Assembly: GCF_023516215.1 (NCBI RefSeq)
Contig: NZ_CP097349.1
Location: 4,616,001 to 4,680,000, forward strand
Length of the DNA stretch: 64,000 nucleotides
From: Cytobacillus pseudoceanisediminis
GTDB taxonomy: Bacteria; Bacillota; Bacilli; Bacillales; Cytobacillaceae
Direction: 5' to 3'
Below are positions 27,618 to 37,081 of this stretch, one piece after another. Under the pieces are notes generated by a model that saw only the letters and a program-made list of their open reading frames with translations, was not told the origin of the DNA and did no database searches. A program made the position numbers and the translations under genes. Each line of letters starts with the position of its first letter. Positions within the stretch are counted from its first letter, which is position 1.

Positions 27618-29179
27618 ATGCGTTCAACTTTCATGGGACTTGAAACGGCCCGCCGCGGCATGTTCACCCAGCAAAGTGCTTTATATACAACCGGACATAA
27701 TATTTCAAATGCGAATACGCCAGGATACACCAGGCAGCGGATTAATTTCGCGCAAACCGAGCCTTATCCAGGCGTTGGTATGAATCGTCCCCAAATACCC
27801 GGACAAATGGGAACAGGTGTCGAAGCGGGGACAGTCCAGAGAATAAGAGAATCATTTTTAGACCTGCAATATAGAACCGAAAACACAAAAATGGGCTACT
27901 ATGGAGCCATGAGCGAGTCTCTGACTAAGATGGAAGAAATCATGAATGAGCCGTCTGAGAATGGATTGCATAGTACCCTGGAAAAGTTCTGGAACGCCCT
28001 GCAGGATTTATCAAGCCACACCGAAAATACCGGTGCGCGGGATGTAGTGGCTGCTACTGGTCAGATGGTTGCAGATACACTGAATTATTATCATAATTCC
28101 CTGTCGCGGGTTCAAGAGGATATCGGCAATCAGGTTGATGTGAAGGTTGATGAAATTAACGCAATCGTCGCGCAGATTGACCATCTGAATAAGCAGATCG
28201 CCTCTGTTGAGCCGCACGGATACCTCCCAAATGACCTTTATGACGAGCGGGATTTATTGGTAGATAGCCTTTCACAATTGGTTAACGTGAAAGTGACCAG
28301 TGTGGTTCCTAATACATATGGAGATGCCAAACCGATGGCATCGGGCCTTTATAATATCGAGATTGTCCAAAAGGATGGAAAATCCTATAATCCGCCAATT
28401 AACCTCATATCTGCTACAAAAGAGAGCGGTATTGTTGGCACAAACAAGGTGGAGCTTGAAAAAAGCGAAGAGAGCGGACTTGTAACAGGACTAAAGATCG
28501 GATCCATTTCCTTTACGCAATTTGAAACTTTATCCGGTGAACTTACCGGTTTAATTAACAGCTATGGTTATGAAGCAGGCGGTAATGCTAAGGGTGCTTA
28601 TCCTGAAATGCTGGAGAAGCTGAATAGAATGACAGCTGCTTTTGCCAAGGAATTTAATGAAATTCATAAGAATGGATATGCTCTAGGGGCAGATACGATA
28701 TCTGGTCTCGACTTTTTCAGTTTGATGAGGATAATCCTGCACAAAGCATTAAAGTAAATCAAGAACTGCTGGATGACTCATCTAAAATCGCTGCAGCAGC
28801 TGAAAAAGGCGGTGCTTCTGGAGATAACCATAATGCTCAGCTATTGGCTGATTTAAGGAAGAAAAGCTTTAGTGATTACACCTCCTTGTCTGATGATGAA
28901 AAATCAAAGCTGAACGGTAGCCTTGATTCCTATTATTCAGGAATTATCGGACGGTTAGGAGTAGACTCTCAGAGTGCCAAAAAGGACCTGAAAAACTCTC
29001 TTGTGCTGGCAGATTCAGTAGACCGGAACAGGCAATCCGTGAGTGCCGTGTCATTAGACGAAGAAATGACCAATATGATTAAATTCCAACATGCATATAA
29101 CGCTTCAGCAAGAAACATAACTGTGGTTGATGAAATGCTCGATAAAATCATCAACGGCATGGGCGTTGTAGGCAGATAA
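27618..29179 (+). CDS. flgK: Flagellar hook-associated protein 1 FlgK (apparent frameshift)
   Basis: First hook-filament junction protein. The N-terminus shows TFMGLETARRGMFTQQSALY and TGHNISNANTPGYTRQR, the rod/hook family signature; the C-terminus has SVSLDEEMTNMIKFQHAYNASA. The frame breaks between 28713 and 28723 in a T run; one more T restores FFxFDEDNPAQSIKVNQELL and joins both parts into ~520 residues, normal for FlgK. GGAGG precedes the ATG, and flgL follows after 13 bases. Confidence 0.92.
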
Positions 29180-29192
29180 AGGGTGAAATAAA

Positions 29193-30053
29193 GTGCGCGT
29201 AACACAATCAATGCTATCAAATAACATGCTTCGAAACCTAAGCAACAGCTACAGCCGGCTGGACAAGCTGCAGGATCAAATTTCTACCCAGAAGAAATTT
29301 ACCAAACCATCTGATGATCCGGTTGCTGCAATGATGGGGATGAACTATCGTACGGACTTAAACCGAATTCAGCAATTTACCCGCAACATCGGGGAAGTGA
29401 GAAATTGGGTTGATAGTACGGATGATGCCCTGGATAAGGGTGTTTTGGCTCTGCAGCGAATTAGGGAGCTGACTCTCCAGGCAAGCAATGGCACACTGGA
29501 AGAAGATCAGCGCAAAGCGGTTGCTGAAGAGGTCAAACAGCTTAAAGAGCACTTACAGAATATCGGGGATACACAAGTTGGCGGTAAGTATATTTTCAAT
29601 GGCAATCAGACAAATGTACGGCCATCTGAATCAGGCTTTCAAAGCGGAACCATCGAGCTTGAGGTTTTTTCAGGCATCAAAATTCCTGTCAACACGGAAG
29701 GGAAAGCTTTGTTTGGAGACATGCTCAGTGACGAAGGAGATATTCAAAAGCTAATTACAGCTCTTGAAACGAATGATCCTGCCGTTGGGGAAATGCTTGA
29801 AAATGTTGATAAAAACATAGATAATTTCTTGTCTGCTCGTGCACTAATTGGCGCCAAACAGAATCGGGTCGAGCTGATGGAGGACCGTCTTTCCCAGCAG
29901 GAAGTCTTCTCAACAAGGATCCTCTCTGATAATGAAGACATCGATATGGAGAAAGCCATCATCGAGCTTACAACTCAGGAAAGCATCCATCGTGCAGCAC
30001 TAAGTGTTGGGGCAAGAATCATTCAGCCGAGCTTAACCGACTTTTTAAGATAA
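29193..30053 (+). CDS. flgL: Flagellar hook-associated protein 3 FlgL
   Basis: Second junction protein, flagellin-like. The product has 286 residues with the flagellin N-terminal coil (RVTQSMLSNNMLRNLSNSYSR, KKFTKPSDDPVAAM) and C-terminal coil (SDNEDIDMEKAIIELTTQES). Start is GTG 29193. A strong terminator closes the flgM-flgL unit. Confidence 0.95.
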   Translation: MRVTQSMLSNNMLRNLSNSYSRLDKLQDQISTQKKFTKPSDDPVAAMMGMNYRTDLNRIQQFTRNIGEVRNWVDSTDDALDKGVLALQRIRELTLQASNGTLEEDQRKAVAEEVKQLKEHLQNIGDTQVGGKYIFNGNQTNVRPSESGFQSGTIELEVFSGIKIPVNTEGKALFGDMLSDEGDIQKLITALETNDPAVGEMLENVDKNIDNFLSARALIGAKQNRVELMEDRLSQQEVFSTRILSDNEDIDMEKAIIELTTQESIHRAALSVGARIIQPSLTDFLR

Positions 30054-30060
30054 TCAATGA

Positions 30061-30090
30061 AAAGCTATCCATAGGAGATAGCTTTTTTTC
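30061..30090 (+). terminator. flgL terminator
   Basis: Perfect 9-bp stem AAAGCTATC/GATAGCTTT followed by T7. Confidence 0.88.
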
Positions 30091-30108
30091 ATAAAAGAGG
30101 TGTCTAAT

Positions 30109-30672
30109 ATGAATGTGCCGCAGATCAGGCTGGAATCCAACTTTATCAAGATGGGATTAAAAATAGAAAAACCGGTGCAGGAAATTGAACAGCCCCCTGC
30201 GATCCAATCCATCCAGCAGCCTAAAGCCATCCTGGAAATCGAAACAATCCCTGGAAAGCTGACGATCGACCAGACGAAAGCACGCGAGGATGTCGACCTG
30301 AAAAGTGTCGGCAGAAGAATAGAGGAGTTTGCCCAAAATGGGTACCAGGATTGGCTAAAAGGAATGGAGAGAAGGGCTGCACAGGGAACAGAGCTCATGA
30401 AAATTGAAAACGGCGGCAATCCCATTGCCTATCAGGCCAAAGAAAACAGCGAAGGCCCTCCCAAGCAGTTTAATATTGGCTGGGTACCATCTCACAACAG
30501 TGTGAAAATCCAATACGAACCTGCAAAAGTAAACATTGAGGCTCAGCCGCAAAAGCCGAAGATTGAAGTTGAAATCATAAAGCCGGTTCATACTTATACG
30601 CCTGGAAAAGTAAGCACAGAAATTCTTGAGAAAAACAGCCTAAATATTGATTTTATCAATCTAACCATATAG
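30109..30672 (+). CDS. yviE: YviE (DUF6470) flagellar-locus protein
   Basis: Conserved Bacillus protein of unknown role, always between flgL and fliW. The product has 187 residues, begins MNVPQIRLESNFIKMGLK, is rich in Gln, Pro and Glu, and ends in a beta-rich region. ATG 30109 is favoured over GTG 30100 because AAGAGGTG overlaps the latter. Gene order, rather than motif, gives the name. Confidence 0.85.
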   Translation: MNVPQIRLESNFIKMGLKIEKPVQEIEQPPAIQSIQQPKAILEIETIPGKLTIDQTKAREDVDLKSVGRRIEEFAQNGYQDWLKGMERRAAQGTELMKIENGGNPIAYQAKENSEGPPKQFNIGWVPSHNSVKIQYEPAKVNIEAQPQKPKIEVEIIKPVHTYTPGKVSTEILEKNSLNIDFINLTI

Positions 30673-30687
30673 CAATGAGGTGAAAAG

Positions 30688-31128
30688 ATGAATATCCAAA
30701 CAAAGTTTCATGGTGTGCAGGAGATAAATAAGGAGGATATTATTCATTTTCCATCTGGGATTCCGGGTTTTTTAGAGGAAAAGGAGTTTTATATATTACC
30801 TCTTGAAGGGACAGACTTATTTGTACTTCAGTCAGTAAAAACACCTGAGGTAGCTTTTATCGTGACAGATCCGTTTGTTCTTTTTCCGCAGTATGAGTTT
30901 GATTTGCCAAAAGAGGCATTGGAAAAATTAGAAATTCAATCGGATAAAGATGTGGCTACCTTTGCGATTTTGACAGTAATGGATCCATTTGAGGAAACAA
31001 CCGCTAACCTGCAGGCCCCTTTGGTCATTAACCAAACAAAAAAAATAGGCAAACAAATTATACTTAATCAAACACCTTATAAGATCAAGCATAAAATCAT
31101 TACACCTCAAGAACAGGGGGAGAGATAA
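30688..31128 (+). CDS. fliW: Flagellar assembly factor FliW
   Basis: Binds free flagellin or CsrA; when flagellin is secreted, FliW sequesters CsrA and relieves repression of hag translation. The product has 146 residues with family blocks [20 protein letters not shown] and [20 protein letters not shown]. Its stop overlaps the csrA start (TAATG), as in B. subtilis. Confidence 0.95.
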   Translation: MNIQTKFHGVQEINKEDIIHFPSGIPGFLEEKEFYILPLEGTDLFVLQSVKTPEVAFIVTDPFVLFPQYEFDLPKEALEKLEIQSDKDVATFAILTVMDPFEETTANLQAPLVINQTKKIGKQIILNQTPYKIKHKIITPQEQGER

Positions 31129-31358
31129 TGCTTGTACTTACAAGGAGACTTAAAGAATCGATCATGATTGGTGACGATATTGAAATCTCAATCCTCTCTA
31201 TTGAAGGTGACCAGGTAAAGCTGGGCATCAGCGCGCCGAAAAATGTTGATATTCATAGGAAAGAAATATACTTGTCTATACAGCAGGAAAACAGCAGCGC
31301 AACTCAAACTGAAGCAAGTGCAATCGAAAGCCTAAGCAGCTTTTTTAAAAAGAAATAA
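31128..31358 (+). CDS. csrA: Carbon storage regulator CsrA
   Basis: Small RNA-binding dimer that represses translation of hag by covering its ribosome binding site. The product has 76 residues. The RNA-binding core is intact: [20 protein letters not shown], then [19 protein letters not shown]. Translationally coupled to fliW. The target site is visible in the hag leader 100 bases downstream. Confidence 0.96.
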   Translation: MLVLTRRLKESIMIGDDIEISILSIEGDQVKLGISAPKNVDIHRKEIYLSIQQENSSATQTEASAIESLSSFFKKK

Positions 31359-31376
31359 AAATTTTTTCCAAACTAT

Positions 31377-31403
31377 TAAACACCTGTCAAAATAAGTCGA
31401 TAT
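31377..31403 (+). promoter_or_regulatory. Sigma-D promoter of hag
   Basis: TAAA at 31377-31380, 15 bases, then GTCGATAT at 31396-31403. The transcript leader is about 95 bases. Confidence 0.88.
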
Positions 31404-31463
31404 AACCAGTGTAAAGCTGAACAGCAAAAAGGCGGCCGACTTTTCTGCTGGTTAGTAAAGCAA

Positions 31464-31495
31464 CCACATGGATGTGGGATATATACTCAAGGAGG
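31464..31495 (+). promoter_or_regulatory. CsrA-binding sites in the hag leader
   Basis: A hairpin CCACA/TGTGG (31464-31468 with 31473-31477) displays TGGA in its loop, the classic CsrA target. The second GGA lies in the AAGGAGG ribosome binding site at 31489-31495, matching the two-site layout known in B. subtilis. Confidence 0.8.
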
Positions 31496-31504
31496 AAATT
31501 AATA

Positions 31505-32404
31505 ATGAGAATTAATCATAATATTGCGGCGTTGAATACTTATCGTCAGTTGAATACTGCATCAACTAACCAATCTAAATCTATGGAGAAATTATCTTCT
31601 GGTCTTCGTATTAACAAAGCTGGAGATGACGCTGCTGGTCTTGCAATCTCTGAAAAAATGCGTGGACAAATTCGTGGGTTGGATATGGCATCAAAAAACG
31701 CTCAAGATGCAAACTCCTTAATTCAAACAGCTGAAGGTGCTTTGAATGAAACACATTCTATTCTTCAACGTATGCGTGAATTAGCGGTTCAATCTGCGAG
31801 TGATACAAATACAGATACTGACCGCACTCGTTTACAAGAAGAAGTTGATGAATTAGCTAAGGAAATTACACGTATCTCTAACACAACAGAGTTTAATAAT
31901 ATGAAGTTACTAGATGGGTCAAGAGATGCAACTAACACTACAATTGGTGCAGATTTAACATTCCAAATCGGGGCTAACCAGGACCAAACAATTACTTTGG
32001 CAATTGGTGCTATGGATGCAAAGTCGTTAGGAGTTGATGATGGTACTGGTAGTAATGCAGAGACTGCTGGAACTTCAGGAGCAGCTACTGTAACTGCTGG
32101 GATAGATATTTCTACAGATGCAGCAACAGCAACAGCAGCAATCACAACTATACAAACTGCTATTGATACAGTTTCGGCTGAGCGCTCTAAGTTGGGTGCC
32201 TATTCTAACCGTTTAGAGCATACGGTAAATAACTTAGGAACATCTTCTGAAAACCTTACTGCTGCAGAATCTCGTATCCGTGACGTAGATATGGCGAAAG
32301 AAATGATGAACCAAACAAAGAATTCAATTCTTTCTCAAGCAGCACAAGCGATGTTGGCTCAAGCTAACCAACAACCACAAGGAGTTCTACAACTTCTTCG
32401 TTAA
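31505..32404 (+). CDS. hag: Flagellin
   Basis: Filament protein of 299 residues. Conserved N-terminus MRINHNIAALNTYRQLN and SSGLRINKAGDDAAGLAISE; conserved C-terminus SRIRDVDMAKEMMNQTKN and the LQLLR end. The centre (~160-215) is a short Ala/Thr/Gly-rich surface region. Codon use is strongly biased to A/T-ending codons as in highly expressed genes. ATG 31505 is right: it is preceded by AAGGAGG and starts the conserved sequence. Controlled by sigma-D and CsrA/FliW. Confidence 0.97.
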   Translation: MRINHNIAALNTYRQLNTASTNQSKSMEKLSSGLRINKAGDDAAGLAISEKMRGQIRGLDMASKNAQDANSLIQTAEGALNETHSILQRMRELAVQSASDTNTDTDRTRLQEEVDELAKEITRISNTTEFNNMKLLDGSRDATNTTIGADLTFQIGANQDQTITLAIGAMDAKSLGVDDGTGSNAETAGTSGAATVTAGIDISTDAATATAAITTIQTAIDTVSAERSKLGAYSNRLEHTVNNLGTSSENLTAAESRIRDVDMAKEMMNQTKNSILSQAAQAMLAQANQQPQGVLQLLR

Positions 32405-32420
32405 TTTTAGATTAATTGAT

Positions 32421-32450
32421 AGAGGCTCTAGTTTTTCTAGAGTCTCTTTT
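32421..32450 (+). terminator. hag terminator
   Basis: Stem AGAGGCTCTAG/CTAGAGTCTCT with a T loop and TTTT tail. Confidence 0.85.
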
Positions 32451-32472
32451 CATACATTAAGGAGTTTCATAA

Positions 32473-32667
32473 ATGAATATAGTTGAAGAATACGAAAAAG
32501 AAATTGCAGGTAGACTTGTTAGTATAGTGGTTAAGTATGATGAAGGGAAAGCATTTCCTTATTATGCTGTAAGTTCTATTAAAATTGATGGTGCGGGGAA
32601 AACAATAGAAGAAGCAAAGGAAAAGTGTGAAAATGCTACAAAGTTAGACATTATTTTGAATCAATAA
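32473..32667 (+). CDS. Small protein between hag and flaG, unknown
   Basis: I do not recognise it. The product has 64 residues and is acidic, with a predicted beta-beta-alpha shape (RLVSIVVKYDEGKAFPYYAV then KTIEEAKEKCENATK) reminiscent of HicB-like or small regulatory folds, but no firm match. AAGGAG precedes the ATG. It lies after the hag terminator and before the sigma-D promoter of flaG, a spot with no gene in B. subtilis. Its AT-rich composition resembles the surrounding hag-flaG segment. Confidence 0.6.
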   Translation: MNIVEEYEKEIAGRLVSIVVKYDEGKAFPYYAVSSIKIDGAGKTIEEAKEKCENATKLDIILNQ

Positions 32668-32681
32668 ACGGAACAAAGGAA

Positions 32682-32706
32682 TATAGGGCAGGTTCCCTGT
32701 CCTATA
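32682..32706 (+). terminator. Strong hairpin after the small ORF
   Basis: 11-bp stem TATAGGGCAGG/CCTGTCCTATA with a 3-base loop and one G-U pair. There is no T run, so it may be a stability element rather than a terminator. Confidence 0.5.
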
Positions 32707-32897
32707 CTATATTAAGAAACGGCTATATACATAAAATCAGATTTTTAAGTTCTGAAGCGTGAGACATAACTATAAAAGTATCCAATGTGGAAAGAGGGCT
32801 CTTTTTCGTATAAATAGATTTAAAGCCGATTAATTTTTTTAGCTAAACTCTTCAAAGTTCTTAACCTTAAGAAATTTTCTCACACCAAACTCCTCAT

Positions 32898-32924
32898 TAA
32901 AAATTCTAAAGTGATACCGATATA
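32898..32924 (+). promoter_or_regulatory. Sigma-D promoter of flaG-fliD-fliS-fliT
   Basis: TAAA at 32898-32901, 15 bases, then CCGATATA at 32917-32924, 39 bases before flaG. The gap 32707-32897 shows nothing else I can name. Confidence 0.75.
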
Positions 32925-32962
32925 AAAACTAAGCAGCTATTTATTATAGGTAGGGGATTATA

Positions 32963-33322
32963 ATGATAGATCATGTATCGTCTCAAAATATTTCTCATAC
33001 AACTAGAACAGTACATACTTATAAAGATTCAAGCGAGTTTCACAGAAAAGAAGGATCAAATGAAGAGCACATTCATCTGAAACAGAATGAAAAGATTAAG
33101 GAAGAGAAAGTGTCAGAAGTAGTCGAGAGCATGAACGAGTTCTTACAAGCTTCTCACACTTCATTAAAGTTTGTTCTTCACGAAGAGTTAAATGAATATT
33201 ACGTAACATTAGTTGATGACCTTACCCAGGAAGTAGTAAAGGAAATCCCCTCAAAAAAAATGCTGGATATGTATGCAGCAATGACAGATTTTGTTGGACT
33301 AATGGTAGATAAGAAGATTTAA
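32963..33322 (+). CDS. flaG: FlaG family flagellar protein
   Basis: Product of 119 residues, homologous to YvyC/FlaG. The conserved C-terminal half is visible: FVLHEELNEYYVTLVDD and VVKEIPSKKMLDMYAAMTDFVG. Influences filament length in other species. First gene of the fliD operon. Confidence 0.9.
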   Translation: MIDHVSSQNISHTTRTVHTYKDSSEFHRKEGSNEEHIHLKQNEKIKEEKVSEVVESMNEFLQASHTSLKFVLHEELNEYYVTLVDDLTQEVVKEIPSKKMLDMYAAMTDFVGLMVDKKI

Positions 33323-33336
33323 AGGAGGAGTTCTCA

Positions 33337-35456
33337 TTGGTTAGAATCGGAGGTCTGGCGAGCGGGATGGATATTGACCAGCTTGTATCAGATCTAATGA
33401 AGGCAGAACGGATGCCTCTTGATAAATTAAAGCAGAAGAAACAAATTTTAGAATGGCAGCGGGATGATTATCGGGCGATGAATACGCTGCTCCTGGACTT
33501 TAGAAGTGAATTGACGCAGATGAAGCTGACTACACGTTATCGCTCACGTCTGACAACGTCTTCAAATGAAGCAATGGTTACTGCCACAGCTAGCGGTGCA
33601 GCAAGCCAGTCTTCTTACTCGATTTCGAAAGTAACACAGCTGGCTAGTGCGGAGACTCGTGTGAATGGCGGAAACATCTCTGCGGATGGAAAGTCTATAG
33701 ACCCAAGCAAAAGCCTATATGCACAGGAAAGCAGTTTTATGTATAAAGGCAATCATACAGATTCAAATGGAAATTCTGTCGCTAGTGCTTGGAAAAATGG
33801 TGCTGTTTTAAGTAAAAATATTGATGTGACCGATCCAGCTGCCATTAGTTTCGGGGATATGTCCAAGGTGGATCTAAGTGAACTTAGCTCCTGGAGTGTA
33901 AAGGTTAATGGGGTAGGGTTTAATGCGCTCAGTGAGGCAGAACTGAGTGCAGCGAACCGTCCTTTAAAAGAGAATGAAGTGCTGGTAAAAGAAGATGGAA
34001 CACTGCAATTCGGCAAGGAACCTGCAAAGGGAAGTGTCATTAAGATTGATTATGTGGCTACTGAACGGACGGGTTCACACGTTATTTCAAGCAGCACTTC
34101 CTCTATTCAATTGGCCCAAGGTGCCCTGAATGAAGTGAAAAGCATTAAGATAAAGGAAACAGCGTCCGGAACGACCACTGAGAAAACTTTTTCAATGGGC
34201 AATATCGTAAATGGAGAAAGAGAAATACTCGATGATGCCAATAAAGTGGTGGGCACCCTTAACTATGAAACAGGTAAAATCACGTTTAATGCTGATATGC
34301 AAAAGCCGGCAGAGGGATCAGACACAACGATGACTCTGGAGATTGCGTATGATCACAAATACACTGCGTTTTCTGTCGATACGTCAACCTCTAAAGGGGA
34401 ACGTCATGATTCCTTCCTTATTTCAGGCAGTGAGTCTCTCAATAATGTCATCAGTAAAGTCAATGCTTCAAGCGCTGGTGTGAATATGTTCTTTGACAGT
34501 GCTACTGGCCAAATGACGATGACCCGTACTGAGACGGGTGATTTTAATAAAGGCGGGGCTGAGATCACGACAAGCGGAAGCTTTCTGAATGATGTTCTGC
34601 GCTTTAAAGGGGCTGCAGTCAAAGAAGAAGGAAAAAATGCTGAATTTGTGATTAATGGGTTGGCTACCAATCGGAGCTCAAACACATTTGAAGTGAACGG
34701 TGTTACCTTTACTCTTAAGCAGACGTTTGAAGATCAGCCGGTCAGCATTAATGTCAGCAATGATTCCACAAAGGTTTTTGATAATATTAAGGCATTTGTG
34801 GATAAATACAATGAAATGATTGATAAGATCCAGAAAAAACGGGTGAAGAACGCTATAGAAGCTATACCCCATTAACCGATGAACAGCGTGAGCAGCTATC
34901 GGACAAGCAGCAGGAGCAATGGGAAGAGAGAGCGAAAAGCGGTCTTTTGCGCAAGGATTCTACGCTTCAGTCTGTCTTATCTGGGATGCGGATGAACTTT
35001 TACCAGCCCGTAACGAATGATCTGGTTTCTCCGCTTTATAATCAGCTGGCCAGTATCGGCATTAAAACGACCAGCAATTATTTAGAAGGCGGTAAGCTTG
35101 AAATTGATGAAGCCGCCCTGAAAAAGGCAATCGAAGATGATCCTGTGTCTGTTGAGAATCTTTTTAGAGGAGAAGGACAGACAGACGGGCAAAGAGGGAT
35201 CGCCCACAGGCTTTATGATACCGTGAACGCTGCAATGGACAAATTGAAGACGAAAGCCGGAAACAGCTTTTCAACCAACCAGCAGTTCACTATCGGCAGG
35301 GAATTGAATGATGTAGGCAAGCGAATTGATAGCTTTGAAGATAAATTAAAGCAGGTGGAAGACCGCTATTGGCGCCAATTCACCGCCATGGAAAAAGCGA
35401 TTCAGCGTTCCAATGAGCAGTCCATGTTCCTCATGAACCAATTTGGCGGCATGTAA
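33337..35456 (+). CDS. fliD: Flagellar filament cap FliD (apparent frameshift)
   Basis: Filament cap that guides flagellin assembly. Begins MVRIGGLASGMDIDQLVSDLM, ends with a coiled C-terminus (KQVEDRYWRQFTAMEKAIQ...NQFGGM). The frame breaks at A6, 34834-34839; one more A restores QKKTGEERYRSYTPLTDEQR, giving ~707 residues. This is longer than B. subtilis FliD, owing to a large central surface-exposed domain. Start is TTG 33337 behind AAAGGAGG. Confidence 0.93.
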
Positions 35457-35473
35457 AAAAAGGAGTGTTACAA

Positions 35474-35875
35474 ATGGCAGTAAGCAATCCATACCAATCT
35501 TATCAGCAAAACTCAGTGAATACAGCATCTCCGGGAGAGCTGACACTAATGCTATATAACGGCTGCCTGAAGTTCATCCATCAGGCGAAAAAAGCCATCA
35601 TGGACAATAACATTGAGGCAAAAAACACCAATATCCAGAAGGCGCAAAATATTATTCAAGAGCTGATGGTGACGTTGAATATGGATGTAGAGGTATCTCA
35701 AAACATGATGTCATTATATGATTATATGAACCGGAGACTGATGGAGGCGAATATCAAGAATGATACAGGTATTCTTGATGAAGTCGAGGGCCTTGTAACC
35801 GAATTCCGAGACACATGGAAGGAAGTCATCCAGGTCAATCGCCAGAAGCAATTCTCCCAAGGCGGCACAGTGTAG
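35474..35875 (+). CDS. fliS: Flagellar export chaperone FliS
   Basis: Binds flagellin C-termini before export. The product has 133 residues with NPYQSYQQNSVNTASPGELTLMLYNG and the usual four-helix layout. ATG 35474 is preceded by AAGGAG. Its stop overlaps the GTG start of fliT by one base. Confidence 0.95.
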   Translation: MAVSNPYQSYQQNSVNTASPGELTLMLYNGCLKFIHQAKKAIMDNNIEAKNTNIQKAQNIIQELMVTLNMDVEVSQNMMSLYDYMNRRLMEANIKNDTGILDEVEGLVTEFRDTWKEVIQVNRQKQFSQGGTV

Positions 35876-36219
35876 TGAGTTCGGTTCAAAGGTTTTATGA
35901 TTTAACACTTGAGCTAATCAAAACCCTGGAACATACTAAGCTTGACCGTGATGCGAAAATGAATGCCGTCGAAATACTGCTTGAAAAACGCCAGCAAGAA
36001 ATGACTGGCATGGCTCCTCCATATTCAGACGCCGAAAAGGATCTGGGAGCCAGGCTGATCAGCCTCAATGCAAAAGTCACCCAGCTAATGACAAGGGAAA
36101 AGCTGTTTATTCAAAAAGACATCAAAGACTTAAGCGTTAAAAAGGAATCAACCGGAAAATATGCTAATCCCTATCAATCTATGGCAACAGACGGTATGTT
36201 TTACGATAAAAGAAAATAG
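35875..36219 (+). CDS. fliT: FliT-like flagellar protein
   Basis: Short helical protein of 114 residues in the fliT position. GTG 35875 overlaps the fliS TAG stop, which indicates coupling. The pattern KMNAVEILLEKRQQEM, PPYSDAEKDLG and LNAKVTQLM is typical of FliT proteins, chaperones for FliD. Confidence 0.8.
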   Translation: MSSVQRFYDLTLELIKTLEHTKLDRDAKMNAVEILLEKRQQEMTGMAPPYSDAEKDLGARLISLNAKVTQLMTREKLFIQKDIKDLSVKKESTGKYANPYQSMATDGMFYDKRK

Positions 36220-36226
36220 GTGACTA

Positions 36227-36616
36227 ATGTTGATGACCCTGACCGAAAAGCAGTACCTTTTTATGAAGGATTACAGCGATCTTTTATATACCATTGATGA
36301 AGCGTTTGATTATATAGTAAAAAGCTTTAGTGATTTCAGTAAAACAGAGGGAGATCGCCTTCTTAGTGATGTTTTTCAGGCGTTCCCTCAAGTCGCTTCA
36401 GCTCATGAACAGCTTAGCCATCTTGTTCAAGGCAATCAGACGATGCTAAAGGCTATTGCTGATATTAGTGCAGTAGCCGATCAGGCTGAACTGCTTATTC
36501 AGAACTTTGACGATCTTCCTGTTAGGCGGGAGATCATTTCGAAAAAGCTCTATCCCGCATTTGCAGAGTGGCATAAAAATATTCAGCAGGAATTAAATCC
36601 ATATATACAATCCTAA
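36227..36616 (+). CDS. Hypothetical helical protein in the fliD operon
   Basis: Unrecognised 129-residue protein, nearly all helical by composition, 7 bases after fliT. B. subtilis has no gene here. Co-transcription with fliDST suggests a motility-linked role. It could be a second chaperone-like helical bundle, but no motif supports that. An AGGTGA site precedes the start. Confidence 0.6.
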   Translation: MLMTLTEKQYLFMKDYSDLLYTIDEAFDYIVKSFSDFSKTEGDRLLSDVFQAFPQVASAHEQLSHLVQGNQTMLKAIADISAVADQAELLIQNFDDLPVRREIISKKLYPAFAEWHKNIQQELNPYIQS

Positions 36617-36651
36617 ATAGGATCAGGCTTAAATAGCCAGGAGGTGTTCCC

Positions 36652-36852
36652 TTGGATATCCCATTAATGTCCATGGTCTTATCCCAAGGCCAGGTCCAGC
36701 AGCAGGCATACATCTCAATCATGAAGAAAGCCATGGATCAAGCGGAGGGAAATGCAGAATTTATTCATAAGATGATGAGCGGGTCTCAGATACAGGCCCT
36801 CCAGCACGCAGCCCAGCCCCACTTGGGCGGCAATATTGATATAAAAGGATGA
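36652..36852 (+). CDS. YjfB-like putative motility protein
   Basis: Small protein of 66 residues starting at TTG 36652 behind a good AGGAGG site. The pattern MDIPLMSMVLSQGQVQQQAYISIMKKAMD matches the small YjfB family linked to sigma-D and motility in Bacillus. Last gene before the terminator of this operon. Confidence 0.7.
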   Translation: MDIPLMSMVLSQGQVQQQAYISIMKKAMDQAEGNAEFIHKMMSGSQIQALQHAAQPHLGGNIDIKG

Positions 36853-36879
36853 GCAGCCAAAGGAGCTGCTCGTTTTTTT
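36851..36879 (+). terminator. Terminator of the fliD operon
   Basis: Perfect 7-bp GAGCAGC/GCTGCTC stem followed by T7. Confidence 0.85.
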
Positions 36880-36922
36880 ATATACGTCACCAATTCGACA
36901 AATATTCTCAATCTTTTTACCA

Positions 36923-36948
36923 GTTTCAGCAGGAGTTTTTAGGGGTAA
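36923..36948 (+). promoter_or_regulatory. Possible sigma-B type promoter of hpf
   Basis: GTTTCA at 36923-36928 and GGGTAA at 36943-36948 with a 14-base spacer resemble the general stress promoter. The B. subtilis orthologue yvyD is under sigma-B and sigma-H control, in agreement. Confidence 0.5.
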
Positions 36949-37081
36949 AATAGAAATATAAATACATAGTCTTAATATACTTTTAAGACTAGGCATTTCC
37001 TTTTCAGACATTACTGGTGATTTTCACAGTAAACGCTAATGAAAAGGCTGTCATTGTATAATGAGAAGGAGGAGTTCACGT

